A stretch of DNA of 64,000 bases from JABDIY01 sp963751955 (GTDB lineage Bacteria > Actinomycetota > Acidimicrobiia > Acidimicrobiales > SZUA-35). The notes under the pieces are model-generated. The model did no database searches. It was not told where the DNA came from and worked only from the letters and a program-made list of their open reading frames with translations. The DNA lies in NCBI GenBank assembly GCA_963751955.1, contig CAVVWM010000009.1, positions 289,441 through 353,440 of the forward strand, given 5' to 3'. The position numbers and the translations under genes are program-made. Shown piece after piece: positions 16,285 to 25,866 of the stretch; the stretch's first letter is position 1; the number at the start of each line of letters is the position of its first letter.

Positions 16285-18849
16285 TCAGAGCCTCCCGGGC
16301 CGATCCCCGGCAAGCACCCGTTCGGCCCAACGGGCGATTCGGGTCCGGTCCACTTTGGAGTTGTGACGTTTGTCGACCGGCACGTGGCGGGTGGCCAAAA
16401 CAGCGGCAGGGCGGGTTGCTCCCGCCGCTTCGATCTCGTCGCGGACCGTTTCAGCCAACGACGGGTCGGCCAATGGATTGCGGCCCCAGCCGGGAACCTC
16501 CACGACCAAAGCCACGACCTGAGCCCCGATGGGACCCACACCCACTGCCGCAGCCCGCACCACACCAGCCACCCGTTCCGCAGCATGTTCAATCGGTATC
16601 GGCGGGACCGGACCGGCAGCCGTTCTGATCACGTGCTGGACCCGACCGCTGATCCACAGGAAACCATCATGGTCAAGGCGGCCAATGTCACCGGAGCGAT
16701 GCCATCCGTCGGCGGTCAGAGATCGATGCTCAGTCCACCACAACCGGTCATACCCATCCTTGAGATGGGGGGCCGAGACCACGACCTCGCCAAGTACGTC
16801 GGCCTGAACAGTGGGTTCGGAATCGGGAACCCCAAACGCATCGAGCGGGTGGATGCGAACCGACACACCATCAATCGGCCGACCGACACAACTGCCCTCA
16901 CCAACACCTCTCGCCACCCGGTCGATCAGCGACAGGTCGGCCACCGGAAGCACTTCGGTCATCCCGTACGGGGCCCGGATCTCAGCTGCGGGGGCAAGTT
17001 CGGCCACCGATTGCAGGAGGTCCAACCGCAACGGTGCCCCGGCACTCATCACCAGCCTCACACGCGCCACCGCCGTCCGTTCCGACGGCGACATCAAGTG
17101 TGCAGTGGCAACTACGTTCTGCAACGCTGCGGGCGAGGCAAAGATGATAGTGGCATCAACTTCTGCAGCAGCTGTGCCCAGAGCCGATGCGGTGAGGGTC
17201 GAGGGTCGGGTGACATCCATTTCCGGTACCACCGATGTGATACCCAACGCTGGTCCGTACAGCGCGAACGGGGCGAACGCTGCCACCAGCCGGTCCGTGG
17301 TTTCGATCCGATACAGCGCCTGAATCGCATCACGCTGTGCCGCCAGTTGTTCGGCTCGGTACCGCACGCCCTTGGAAGGTCCCGTTGAACCGGACGTGAA
17401 GCCGATCGCCGCCGGATGCCCACTCGCGGTGGCTTGGAGTTTGTCGACCCCCAACTCGCCCATCAGTTCGATCTCGCGGATGGAATGGGCAACGCCCAAC
17501 GCGGTGCGGAGACGGCTGTCCATCTCGCCTGCCACGATTCTGGTTCCGGTCCATCGCAGGATCTTGGACCCAACAATTGCGGGTGGGATGCCGATCAGCC
17601 AATCCGGTGCGGCTGCCTTGACGGCGCGGTGCATGTTGCCTACCCCCAACCCGCCATCGACCAGCACCGCCGTGAACCCAGCCTCCCAACAGGCGTACAG
17701 GACCACGGTGAGGTCGATCCCGGGCGGGATCATGAGCGCCACCCGATCGCCGGGGCCGACTCCGGCGGTAGCCAGCCCCCGGGCGACACGGTGGGTACGT
17801 TCCAGGAACGACGTGGAATCGATGCTGCGCCATTGGTCGTCGTGCCGTTCCACAACCAGTGGCGACACATCGAGATGCGGTGGCAAGAGTTGTGCACCGT
17901 CGAGGGGCGGCCGAGCTGGAGGTTCCTCAGACGTCACCCAATCCCAGAAAGCCTCGGCAACCGGAGCGTCCTCGGTGACGAAATGGCTCGCGCTAACGAA
18001 CCGATGTACGTCGGCCTGGGGCAAGCGTTTCTCCAAGTCGTGGAGGTACTGCTCGCTGAATACTGGATCTCTTGTTCCCCACAAGAGCAGGGCAGGGACG
18101 GAGGCCAGCTCGGTCATACCCGAGGCAATACCGTCAAGAGTCTCGAACGATGGGTGCCCGTCATCGAGCGGAATGTCGGCGACGAACGCCCTGATCCCAG
18201 ACCGACGATCGGCGCTACGGTACGGAGCGAGAAGTCCTTCTCTCACCTCGGGAAAGGGTTGGGGACGGGAAAGCGCCAGCCCAGCCCTGATGAAGATCGA
18301 GGTGCGCTCGGTGACGGGACCGAGCAAGGCCGCCGACCCGGCGGTGCTGATCAATTTGGGCGGCGTGCCGGACTCAGGTTGGGCGACCGATGTGTTGGTG
18401 AGCACCACACCGCTCAGCTGGGACAGGTGGCGTCGGGCCCAGCCGATGGAGATCGGGCCACCCCAGTCATGAGCCAGGGTGATCACCGAACCGTCGATAC
18501 CCAGCGCCTCGGTGAGGGCACAGAGATCGTGGATACGGTCAATCAGTTTGCGATCGGAGCCGGTTCGTTCCGAATACCCCATGTTGAGGTGATCGGGCGC
18601 CACCACTCTCACCCCTCCAGGAGCAACTGCTATCACCTTGCGCCAGAGGTAGGACCAGGAGGGGTTTCCGTGCACGCACAAGACCGTGAGATCAGGAGTA
18701 TCGACGGGCCGATCCGCGTAATTGTCGAGTACATGAAACGTTCGACCCACGCCCTCGAGATGCTGAACCTCTACGAGCCGAGACCACTTTGGATCAAGGC
18801 CGGCGAGCGATGGCGGCAGCTCTGCGGGAAGCGAGGCTGAGTCAGCCAC
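16285..18849 (-). CDS. oleBC: OleBC fusion: beta-lactone decarboxylase (OleB) plus beta-lactone synthetase (OleC)
   Basis: 854 residues. Residues 1 to about 290 are an alpha/beta hydrolase of haloalkane-dehalogenase type, with HGNPSWSYLWRKVI as the oxyanion region and the nucleophile Asp in LAHDWGGP near residue 125. Residues about 310-854 are an AMP-forming ligase with GFTSGSTGPSKGVRYR near residue 480, PYGMTEVLPV, and W-HRSGDIGRLD; a C-terminal Lys lies in PVDKRHNSKVDR. OleC closes the 2-alkyl-3-hydroxy acid to a beta-lactone using ATP, and OleB decarboxylates it to a cis-olefin. The single-chain OleBC is characteristic of Actinobacteria such as Micrococcus. GTG start, 6 nt after oleA. Confidence 0.94.
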   Translation of the reverse strand: MADSASLPAELPPSLAGLDPKWSRLVEVQHLEGVGRTFHVLDNYADRPVDTPDLTVLCVHGNPSWSYLWRKVIAVAPGGVRVVAPDHLNMGYSERTGSDRKLIDRIHDLCALTEALGIDGSVITLAHDWGGPISIGWARRHLSQLSGVVLTNTSVAQPESGTPPKLISTAGSAALLGPVTERTSIFIRAGLALSRPQPFPEVREGLLAPYRSADRRSGIRAFVADIPLDDGHPSFETLDGIASGMTELASVPALLLWGTRDPVFSEQYLHDLEKRLPQADVHRFVSASHFVTEDAPVAEAFWDWVTSEEPPARPPLDGAQLLPPHLDVSPLVVERHDDQWRSIDSTSFLERTHRVARGLATAGVGPGDRVALMIPPGIDLTVVLYACWEAGFTAVLVDGGLGVGNMHRAVKAAAPDWLIGIPPAIVGSKILRWTGTRIVAGEMDSRLRTALGVAHSIREIELMGELGVDKLQATASGHPAAIGFTSGSTGPSKGVRYRAEQLAAQRDAIQALYRIETTDRLVAAFAPFALYGPALGITSVVPEMDVTRPSTLTASALGTAAAEVDATIIFASPAALQNVVATAHLMSPSERTAVARVRLVMSAGAPLRLDLLQSVAELAPAAEIRAPYGMTEVLPVADLSLIDRVARGVGEGSCVGRPIDGVSVRIHPLDAFGVPDSEPTVQADVLGEVVVSAPHLKDGYDRLWWTEHRSLTADGWHRSGDIGRLDHDGFLWISGRVQHVIRTAAGPVPPIPIEHAAERVAGVVRAAAVGVGPIGAQVVALVVEVPGWGRNPLADPSLAETVRDEIEAAGATRPAAVLATRHVPVDKRHNSKVDRTRIARWAERVLAGDRPGRL

Positions 18850-18855
18850 CGAGTC

Positions 18856-19881
18856 CTACCAGACCAGTTCGAGCACGCCAGCGTTCAGACCCGAGCCGAT
18901 GCCCATACACAGCACACGATCGCCGGCGGTCAGTGTGTCGGCGCAATGAGCCAACGTGAAGGGAATAGCGGCCGGCCCAATGTTGCCAAAGGTGGGGAAG
19001 GTGAGCGGTGCCCGTTCGGGATCGATCCCAAGCACATCGATCATTGCTGCGTGATGAACCTTGGAGACCTGGTGGAGGATGTAGCGGTCCATGTCCATCC
19101 ACTCAGCGGTGTCGGCATAGTCCCATGCCACCTTGGCCAGCTCGGTTCCAGCATCGAGCAGCGCCCGGGCATCGGTGCGCATGTTCTCCAAAGACCCGAC
19201 ACAGAGCTCGTGGTGGCGGCTTTCGGCACGGAAGAATCCCTTGATCACAACATGGCTGCCCGGATTGGCGCTGTGTCGGCCGATCACCATTGCGGCAGCA
19301 CCCGACCCCAACGTGAGCGAAGCAAAGTTCTCCGAGAAGTCCTCTGCGGTCTCGCCGAGGTTGTTGAGCCGGTCGATGGTGTTGGAATGGATCTCCCGAG
19401 TGCCTTCACCATCGACCACCAGGGCGTACTCGATCTGACCGGCCTCGATCATCATGCCAGCCAAATGAATACCGTTGAGGAATCCCAGACAGGCGTTGGA
19501 GATGTCGTAGTTCATGCAGGTGGGCGAAAGACCCAGCATGTGATGCACCGTGACGGCGGTGGAAGGCTCCAGCCGCGCCCGGCACACCGACGAATCGATC
19601 AGCAGACCGATCCGGCTGCGATCGATCCCGGCCTCCTGAATTGCCTTTTCGCCCGCAGCGGCGGACGCATCGGCGAAGGTGAAACCCGGAGCCCACTGGC
19701 GTCGCTCGTGCACCCCGGCCAGACGATCCAATAGACCGGGTCGGGCACCGCCCTTGCTGTAGAACGGCTCGAGACGGTCGTCGATGTCAGCCGAGGTGAC
19801 AACTTCGGGTCCTTGGACCCGGACCGACGACACTACGCCCACATCGTTGAAATTGAAGTTGGCGTTGGGTGCATCCGACAT
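18856..19881 (-). CDS. oleA: OleA, thiolase-fold head-to-head acyl-CoA condensing enzyme
   Basis: 341 residues, FabH-like thiolase fold. The catalytic Cys131 is in SNACLGFLNG, a His is in ILHQVSKVHHAAM and an Asn in TFGNIGPAAIPF. A glutamate at residue 105 (SVCRARLEPSTAV) fits the second-substrate Glu that distinguishes OleA from FabH. OleA joins two fatty acyl-CoAs to a 2-alkyl-3-keto acid, the first step to long-chain olefins. The ATG at 19881 has AAAGG about 9 nt upstream. First gene of the ole operon; an inverted repeat lies 20-42 nt before the start. Confidence 0.93.
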   Translation of the reverse strand: MSDAPNANFNFNDVGVVSSVRVQGPEVVTSADIDDRLEPFYSKGGARPGLLDRLAGVHERRQWAPGFTFADASAAAGEKAIQEAGIDRSRIGLLIDSSVCRARLEPSTAVTVHHMLGLSPTCMNYDISNACLGFLNGIHLAGMMIEAGQIEYALVVDGEGTREIHSNTIDRLNNLGETAEDFSENFASLTLGSGAAAMVIGRHSANPGSHVVIKGFFRAESRHHELCVGSLENMRTDARALLDAGTELAKVAWDYADTAEWMDMDRYILHQVSKVHHAAMIDVLGIDPERAPLTFPTFGNIGPAAIPFTLAHCADTLTAGDRVLCMGIGSGLNAGVLELVW

Positions 19882-20187
19882 AAACGAGCCTTTCGGTTCT
19901 CAACCTCCGGTTTATCGAGGTTGACGCAGTTTCGCAGCCTCCGAACCCAAAAAGCTGCACCAACCGCACACAACGAAGCGGATCGCTCGACGACTATTGC
20001 TGAGAAGTCCATCTTTGGCAAGTAGTCGTCGATGAACAGGTGGCCGGCGAACGTCTATTGTTCGCTACTTCGGAAGGGTTTGGTTTGTCGTTCGGCGGTC
20101 AACCGGCCACCAGCCGCTGTGGGCCGCGGGTGGGTCGGACCCCGGGGGCGAACGGCGGCAACCATCTTTTGCTGCGACACTCCTGAG
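19882..20187. other. intergenic region between divergent oleA and M15-peptidase genes
   Basis: About 306 bp. Apart from the inverted repeat at 19901-19923 I see no RNA gene or conserved ORF. An open frame from 20032 runs into the peptidase gene, but its N-terminal part is Arg/Cys/Pro-rich and precedes an obvious lipoprotein signal, so it is probably not translated. Confidence 0.5.
19901..19923. promoter_or_regulatory. inverted repeat upstream of oleA, possible operator or leader hairpin
   Basis: CAACCTC (19901-19907) and GAGGTTG (19917-19923) form a perfect 7-bp inverted repeat with a 9-nt spacer, 20-42 nt before the oleA start. It could bind a dimeric repressor or form an RNA hairpin ahead of the ribosome site. 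Confidence 0.4.
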
Positions 20188-21066
20188 GTGCGTGTGGTGC
20201 AGTTTTTGGTCGTAGCGGTGGTGGCGATCACCTCGGCGTGCACGACCACACAGACATCGGAAACAACAGCGCCGCTCAGTGGACCCGTTCGGTCGATCAT
20301 CGCCGCTCAACCGGCGGCCCGGGGCCGGCCTGTCGCCACCACTGTCGGCTCCGCACCCGAACCCACCATCAGGGGCGGGGTGCCGGTTCGTGTGATCGCC
20401 ACCGACGCAACGGGCTCGGCCCGCGTTCAGGCGACGCCGTTCGCGCTCCGGGAACGGGCCCTGCCAACGGTCGATCTGCTGGTACCCCCGCCCGACGACG
20501 GTATTTTCCGGTCGACTGTGTTGGCCGTCGACGATGCAACGCTGGCCCGAACCACCTGGCACGAGGACTGTCCGGTCGACCAGGAGGAGTTGGCATCCAT
20601 AACAGTGAGTTTCATCGGCTTCGACGATGAGCCTCATACCGGCGAGCTGATCGTGCACGCCGACTACGCCGAACAAATCGCGGCGATCTTCGGTGAGCTG
20701 TTCGAACAGCGGTTTCCGATCGAAGAGATGCGGATCGTCGAGCCCGGGGACCTGATTCCGCCCCATTTGGGCGACACCAACAACACTTCGTCGTTCGTCT
20801 GTCGACGAGTGACCGGTGGCAGCCGATTCAGCGAACACGCCTCCGGGCTTGCCATCGACATCAACCCCTTCCACAACCCCTATGTGAAGGGGCGCTCCGT
20901 GATCCCTGCCCTTTCCGGATCATTCGGTGACCGAGCATGGCAGCGACAGGGGATGATCGAGGCTGACAACCCGGTGGTCGATGCATTCAGACGGATCGGC
21001 TGGAAGTGGGGCGGCGAGTGGAACTCCCTGAAGGACTACCAGCATTTCAGCCACAACGGCCGCTGA
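20188..21066 (+). CDS. M15-family (VanY/CwlK-like) peptidase lipoprotein
   Basis: 292 residues from the GTG at 20188, which opens a lipoprotein signal (VRVVQFLVVAVVAITSAC). A Thr/Ala-rich linker follows, then a C-terminal M15C-type domain with SRFSEHASGLAIDINPFHNP (zinc His and Asp) and GGEWNSLKDYQHFSH (catalytic Glu/Asp region and last zinc His). Such enzymes cleave peptidoglycan peptides outside the membrane. The middle region (STVLAVDDATLARTTWHEDC...) is typical of actinobacterial members. GTGs at 20194 or 20197 are alternative starts. Confidence 0.85.
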   Translation: MRVVQFLVVAVVAITSACTTTQTSETTAPLSGPVRSIIAAQPAARGRPVATTVGSAPEPTIRGGVPVRVIATDATGSARVQATPFALRERALPTVDLLVPPPDDGIFRSTVLAVDDATLARTTWHEDCPVDQEELASITVSFIGFDDEPHTGELIVHADYAEQIAAIFGELFEQRFPIEEMRIVEPGDLIPPHLGDTNNTSSFVCRRVTGGSRFSEHASGLAIDINPFHNPYVKGRSVIPALSGSFGDRAWQRQGMIEADNPVVDAFRRIGWKWGGEWNSLKDYQHFSHNGR

Positions 21067-21169
21067 AGAAGTCTCTCGGGTTCCGTTTTCCCACCCCAGA
21101 GGCCATCGGAGGGCGAAGAACCGAGGGAGCATCCACGACTCTGTCACACCCTCTCGTCATGCTGGATCA

Positions 21170-22435
21170 ATGCGAATCTTGCATACTTCGGACTGGCATC
21201 TAGGCCGGTCGTTCGGCACATACGGACTCCTCCACGATCAGGAGGAGTTTCTCGATTGGTTCGTCGCGACCGCAGTCGAAAACGAAGTGGAACTGGCAGT
21301 AATCGCCGGTGACATCTATGACCGCACCACTCCCCCGGCCGAGGCCATGCGGGCGTTCAATCGAACTGTTGATGCTCTGAACCAGGCGGGTATCGAAGTC
21401 GCAGCGATCGCTGGTAATCACGATTCCGCCGACCGGGTGGCCATGTACCACGCATTCACCGAGACCAGTGGGCTCATTCTCCGAGGTGGGTTCCCCGACG
21501 GTGCCGACGTTGTGGTGCGCGACTACAGCGATGGTCCGCTGGCGATCGCAGCAATTCCGTTCCTCGACCCGCGAATGATGCCGCCCGGTTTCTCGCTGCT
21601 CGATCCCACAGACGGTCCCTTCAGCCACAACCGGGTGGTGACCGCCTGTGCCGAAGCGGCCCTCGCTGCGATTCCCCACAACATGCGGTCGGTTTCGATC
21701 GCCCACGGTTTCATCGCAGGTGCCACGGGGTGCGATTCCGAGCGAACTCCGGTGGCGTCTGTGGGCGGCACCGATCATATCGGCGCTGAAGTCTTCGAAG
21801 GATTCAGCTACACCGCCCTTGGGCATCTTCACCGCCCCCAGACCGTGCGGGGATCCGAAACCATTCGGTATTCGGGTACGCCCCTGCCCTATTCGTTCAG
21901 CGAGACCGACCCCAAGTCGGTTGTGCTGGTCGAGATGGATCGGTCCGGCGAATGTCAGATCGAGCTCATCACCGTGCCGGTCGGCAAAGCTGTCCGAACC
22001 GTGCGGGACACTTTCGCCAATCTTCTCAAGGCCGAACCCGACCCCGAGAGCCTGGTCCGGGTGGAACTCACCGACGCGTCCACCGTGCGAGACGCCAAAC
22101 GCCGTTTGGAGAAGGTCTTCCCCCATATCATCGAACTCAAGCTGGTGAACCTTGGGGTCCGCGCTCGTCGCCCACGAACCGATGAGGCCGGATACGCATC
22201 CTTGGCCGCCGAGGTCCGAGCCTTTCTTGAAACCGTCACTGGTACTCACGCCGACCCAGATCAGTTCCGGATGATCATCAATGCATTGGAGATTGCCGGG
22301 GCCGATGTCGGTGGCCGGTCCGAGGTTGCCGCTGTGGGTGAACCCAACACCGCTGTGGGTGAACCCGACACCGCAGTGGAGGATCTGGGACCGGCCCAGG
22401 GTCAACTGCTACTCATCAACGGCGAGGTGGCGTAG
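21170..22435 (+). CDS. sbcD: SbcCD nuclease, subunit D (Mre11-like)
   Basis: 421 residues. Calcineurin-type phosphoesterase motifs are clear: MRILHTSDWHLGRSF, VIAGDIYDRTTPP, AIAGNHDSADRV and YTALGHLHRPQ. SbcD carries the manganese nuclease centre that, with SbcC, opens DNA hairpins and processes blocked ends. Near the C-terminus a 21-bp unit is repeated, giving AVGEPNTAVGEPDTAVED at about 22330-22380. The TAG stop shares one base with the sbcC GTG start. Confidence 0.95.
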   Translation: MRILHTSDWHLGRSFGTYGLLHDQEEFLDWFVATAVENEVELAVIAGDIYDRTTPPAEAMRAFNRTVDALNQAGIEVAAIAGNHDSADRVAMYHAFTETSGLILRGGFPDGADVVVRDYSDGPLAIAAIPFLDPRMMPPGFSLLDPTDGPFSHNRVVTACAEAALAAIPHNMRSVSIAHGFIAGATGCDSERTPVASVGGTDHIGAEVFEGFSYTALGHLHRPQTVRGSETIRYSGTPLPYSFSETDPKSVVLVEMDRSGECQIELITVPVGKAVRTVRDTFANLLKAEPDPESLVRVELTDASTVRDAKRRLEKVFPHIIELKLVNLGVRARRPRTDEAGYASLAAEVRAFLETVTGTHADPDQFRMIINALEIAGADVGGRSEVAAVGEPNTAVGEPDTAVEDLGPAQGQLLLINGEVA

Positions 22436-25400
22436 TGCACTTCGAGCGGCTGACCATCAGCGGGTTCGGCCCGTATGCGGGAACCGAAGTTGTCGACTTC
22501 GATGCCCTGGCCCAGAAAGGGCTCTTCAGCGTCACCGGCGACACCGGATCAGGCAAAACCACCATCTTCGATGCACTCACCTTTGCTCTCTATGGCGATC
22601 TCCCTGGTATGCGGCCCGCCGGCACCGTTCGCTCTGAACATGCCGGCCCTCGGCAGAAGTGTGAAGTGGAACTAGTGTTCCGTGCCGCCAACGCCAAGTG
22701 GCGAGTGGTTCGGATCCCCAAACACGAACGACCCAAACTACGGGGAGCAGGCTTCACCGAAGTGAAGAACCAGGCCGCCCTGTACCGGTGGGATGGGGCC
22801 GGATGGGAGCCGCTGACCACCACCATCAACGATGTCACCAAACAATGTGCCGCACTGGTCGGACTGGCCCAGGATCAGTTCGAACGGGTCGGACTCTTGC
22901 CCCAGGGTGAGTTCAGGCGACTGTTGGTGGCCAACAGCGCCGAACGGAAGAGACTGTTCCGCACCCTTTTCGGCACAGCGTCAGTCGAATCTGCGGTACG
23001 CCAGCTCACAGAAGAAGCCAAAGCCGCCCACGCCGAAGCAACCGCGTCGCGGAACAGGCTGGAAGAAATCGAAGCCGAGGCCGCACCGCTGCTCAAAACG
23101 CTCGTAGCGGTCGCCTCGGCTCAGACCGAAGGGGTGTTCTCACTTCCATCAACGGCTCAGGACTCCCTCGACACCCGGTCAGCCGTTGCTTCCCTGAGTG
23201 AGGTGGCCCACGACGTGCAACGGCGGGTGTTACCCATGCTCGAAGGGGCCGAGGCAGCGGCGATGTCAGCCAGCCAGACCGCAAGCACCACCCTGGGCAG
23301 CGCCACCGAGGTGGCGACAAGAGTTGCCAAGCACGCGTCGCTCGGGGCAGAACGCATCGACCTCGACTCACAACGCCCGACCATCGAAAAGAGCGCCGCC
23401 GCAGCCGAAATGGCCCGTCGCGCCGCGCCGGTGATACAGGCCGAAAAGAACCTGGTCCAGCGACACAAAGCGTTCGAGGCAAATCGGTCTGTCGTAAATC
23501 GAGCCCGACAGAATGTGGAACGTCTTGCACTCCTCAACGAGGTCAGATACGACCCGAACCAGTCCACCGGAGAGCTTCAACAAGAGGTTGCCAGCCGCAT
23601 ACCCACGGTGAGGGAGGCGGCCCGACAGGCCGCCGGTCGACAAGCGCTTCAGAACAAGAGCGAAGCGCTGCAGGGCCAGATCGACGAAACTGCGACCGCG
23701 CTGACGTCGTGTGATGCGAACGTGGCCGCCCAAAAGGCAGCCAGGGCCAAGGCCGTGCTGTCCGTCTCCAGGGCCGAGGCTGCTGTAGAGCGGGTGTCGA
23801 GCCTGACCGAGCAGTTGGCACCCCTCGAAGCCGCCGAAAAAGCGGGTCGGGAACGCGACATTGCCATCGCCGAGCAGAGTCAAATGACCGCCGGCCTGGA
23901 GCTGGCGAAGACTCAGCTGGCACAACTCGACACCGAGATCTCCAGCAATTCGACCATGCTCACCGAGCTCCAAAGAGTGGTTGATCAACTTCCCGCACTC
24001 ACCAAGGCTCTTGCCTCCGCCGAGGAACGGACAAGAAGTGCGGTTCGCCTGCATGAGTTGGAAGCACAACGGGCTCTGGCGGAGAAGAAGTATCTAACTG
24101 CCAGCGCCGAACAAGACGAAAAGGCCAAGTCCTTCGCATTGGGAGTTGCACCTCGTCTGGCCCGCCAGCTGACCGACGGCGAGCCCTGTCTTGTCTGTGG
24201 CAGCACCGAACACCCCCAACCGGCAGATGGCGATGACGATCTGATCGATCAGGACCAAATGAACAGTGCCCACGATAATTACAACCGGGCCTACGCCGCG
24301 TTGACGTCGGTCCGAGACGCGTTGGAAGAGCTCACCGCCGATATTGGCATCGACACAGATCTGGACCAGGCTCACGCCCACGTCGCAACCGCACGGTCCC
24401 AGCTGGGCGAGGCCGAGCAGGCTCGGGTACAGCTCGCCTCCGCAACCGAACAGCTCGACACACTCAAAGAATCCAAACTGGAATTGGTGAACCTCACTGT
24501 CAGTGTCAGTACCCAGTTGGAAGGAGTTGCAGCCGATCTCGCTACGGCATTGGAGACCCTCGAGGATGACGCCGACACTCTTGTAGCGGAACTCTCCGAA
24601 CGGGCCCTCACGCATCGGACTCTGCTGATGCAGTCGCGTAATGAGGCAGACGGCCTCGCCCAAGCACGAGCGCTGGTTGCCGATGCAGACACAGAGCTTT
24701 CCGTGCTCGCTGTACGTCGGATCGAGCACACCGCCAAGTTGTCGGCCGATCGGGCAACCCTCCGGTCCTTGACCGACCAGATCGAGAACCTTACCGAGTC
24801 GCTGGCAGCATGGAACGAGGTTGATCTGATGGAGCGGGAAGCCGGTCTCGAGCAACTCCTTGCATCCAGCGGAACGCTCGCCGACGCAAGTGACGCTCTC
24901 AGCCGTAGCACCGACCTGCTGGCCACTGCCAACAACGAGCGCGCCGCCGCATTGACAGAATCTCAACTGCACTCGGTGCGCGAAGCCCTGGAGTCTGAAC
25001 TCGACATCGAAGAAATTGTGCGGCTCGAGGCCCTCTACGAGGAGTTCAAGACCCGCTCACTCGATTGCGACTCACAACTTCGCCAACTTGCAGAACTCAA
25101 CGTTCCCAACGTCGCCCCCGATCTCGACGAGCTATCCGAGGCGGCCCGATTGGCACAATTGAGCGCAACCGAGGCAACCGGCCGGCGAGTCTCGGTGGGG
25201 CACCTGATAGAACAGGCCTTGAACCTCGTTTCGACCTCAGCGGACCGGCTTGACCGAATCGCCTCCCTCACCGAGAGCGCCGATCGAAAGATCCAAGTCG
25301 CTCGGTTGTGCGACGCGAAAGGAGCATCCAAGATCGGTCTGGAGGGGTTCATTCTTCGGTCCCATCTGCACGACGTGGTCGTGCAAGCCAACATCCGGCT

Positions 25401-25818
25401 CGACAACCTGAGCAATGGCCGGTATCAGTTGCTGTTGGCCGAGGAAGCCCTGAGCGCTCAGGGCGAATGGGGTCTGGATCTCACGATCATCGACGCCCAC
25501 ACTGGATCCGAACGCCCGGTCACCACGCTGTCAGGTGGGGAAACCTTCTACACCTCCCTCAGTCTCGCGCTTGGTCTCAGCGATGTTCTCAGCAATCGAG
25601 GTGCTACCACCATCAGTTCGGTCTTCATTGACGAGGGGTTTGGATCGCTCGACGACAACGCCATCGACGACGCCATCCACGTTTTGAACCAGCTGCGATC
25701 CGACGGCGTCACCATTGGCGTGATCACCCACGTGGAGGCACTTCGAGATGCACTGCCGGCAGGAATCACCGTGCAAAAGCTCCCCAGCGGCGGCTCACGC
25801 GTGATTCAGGCTGCCTAG
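22435..25818 (+). CDS. sbcC: SbcCD nuclease, subunit C (Rad50-like SMC ATPase)
   Basis: 1127 residues. Walker A (GDTGSGKTTIFDALTFALYG) lies near residue 35. Two long Ala/Glu/Leu-rich coiled-coil arms flank a zinc hook EPCLVCGSTEHP near residue 585. The ABC signature is TLSGGETFYTSL and Walker B is SVFIDEGFGSLDD near residue 1065. SbcC drives ATP-dependent opening and DNA tethering for SbcD. GTG start overlapping sbcD by one base, so the pair is coupled. The uninterrupted 3.4-kb frame contrasts with the broken genes further right. Confidence 0.95.
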   Translation: MHFERLTISGFGPYAGTEVVDFDALAQKGLFSVTGDTGSGKTTIFDALTFALYGDLPGMRPAGTVRSEHAGPRQKCEVELVFRAANAKWRVVRIPKHERPKLRGAGFTEVKNQAALYRWDGAGWEPLTTTINDVTKQCAALVGLAQDQFERVGLLPQGEFRRLLVANSAERKRLFRTLFGTASVESAVRQLTEEAKAAHAEATASRNRLEEIEAEAAPLLKTLVAVASAQTEGVFSLPSTAQDSLDTRSAVASLSEVAHDVQRRVLPMLEGAEAAAMSASQTASTTLGSATEVATRVAKHASLGAERIDLDSQRPTIEKSAAAAEMARRAAPVIQAEKNLVQRHKAFEANRSVVNRARQNVERLALLNEVRYDPNQSTGELQQEVASRIPTVREAARQAAGRQALQNKSEALQGQIDETATALTSCDANVAAQKAARAKAVLSVSRAEAAVERVSSLTEQLAPLEAAEKAGRERDIAIAEQSQMTAGLELAKTQLAQLDTEISSNSTMLTELQRVVDQLPALTKALASAEERTRSAVRLHELEAQRALAEKKYLTASAEQDEKAKSFALGVAPRLARQLTDGEPCLVCGSTEHPQPADGDDDLIDQDQMNSAHDNYNRAYAALTSVRDALEELTADIGIDTDLDQAHAHVATARSQLGEAEQARVQLASATEQLDTLKESKLELVNLTVSVSTQLEGVAADLATALETLEDDADTLVAELSERALTHRTLLMQSRNEADGLAQARALVADADTELSVLAVRRIEHTAKLSADRATLRSLTDQIENLTESLAAWNEVDLMEREAGLEQLLASSGTLADASDALSRSTDLLATANNERAAALTESQLHSVREALESELDIEEIVRLEALYEEFKTRSLDCDSQLRQLAELNVPNVAPDLDELSEAARLAQLSATEATGRRVSVGHLIEQALNLVSTSADRLDRIASLTESADRKIQVARLCDAKGASKIGLEGFILRSHLHDVVVQANIRLDNLSNGRYQLLLAEEALSAQGEWGLDLTIIDAHTGSERPVTTLSGGETFYTSLSLALGLSDVLSNRGATTISSVFIDEGFGSLDDNAIDDAIHVLNQLRSDGVTIGVITHVEALRDALPAGITVQKLPSGGSRVIQAA

Positions 25819-25854
25819 CTGAGCTCCCATCTGGGTCTCGACCCGACGTTGTTC

Positions 25855-25860
25855 TACTGT
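25855..25860 (+). promoter_or_regulatory. -10 element, leaderless type
   Basis: TACTGT ends 6 nt before the ATG at 25867. This supports that ATG over the in-frame upstream start at 25849. Confidence 0.45.
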
Positions 25861-25866
25861 CAAGCC

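Noticed and set aside
17416..18840. Plus-strand ORF of 474 codons
   Set aside because: Antisense shadow of oleBC; composition is that of a complementary high-GC frame and there are no domain motifs.
22330..22385. Short tandem repeat as a mobile-element or CRISPR trace
   Set aside because: It is two copies of 21 bp inside the poorly conserved C-terminus of sbcD and keeps the frame.
21200..22405. Minus-strand ORF of 401 codons
   Set aside because: Antisense shadow of sbcD, which has all phosphoesterase motifs.
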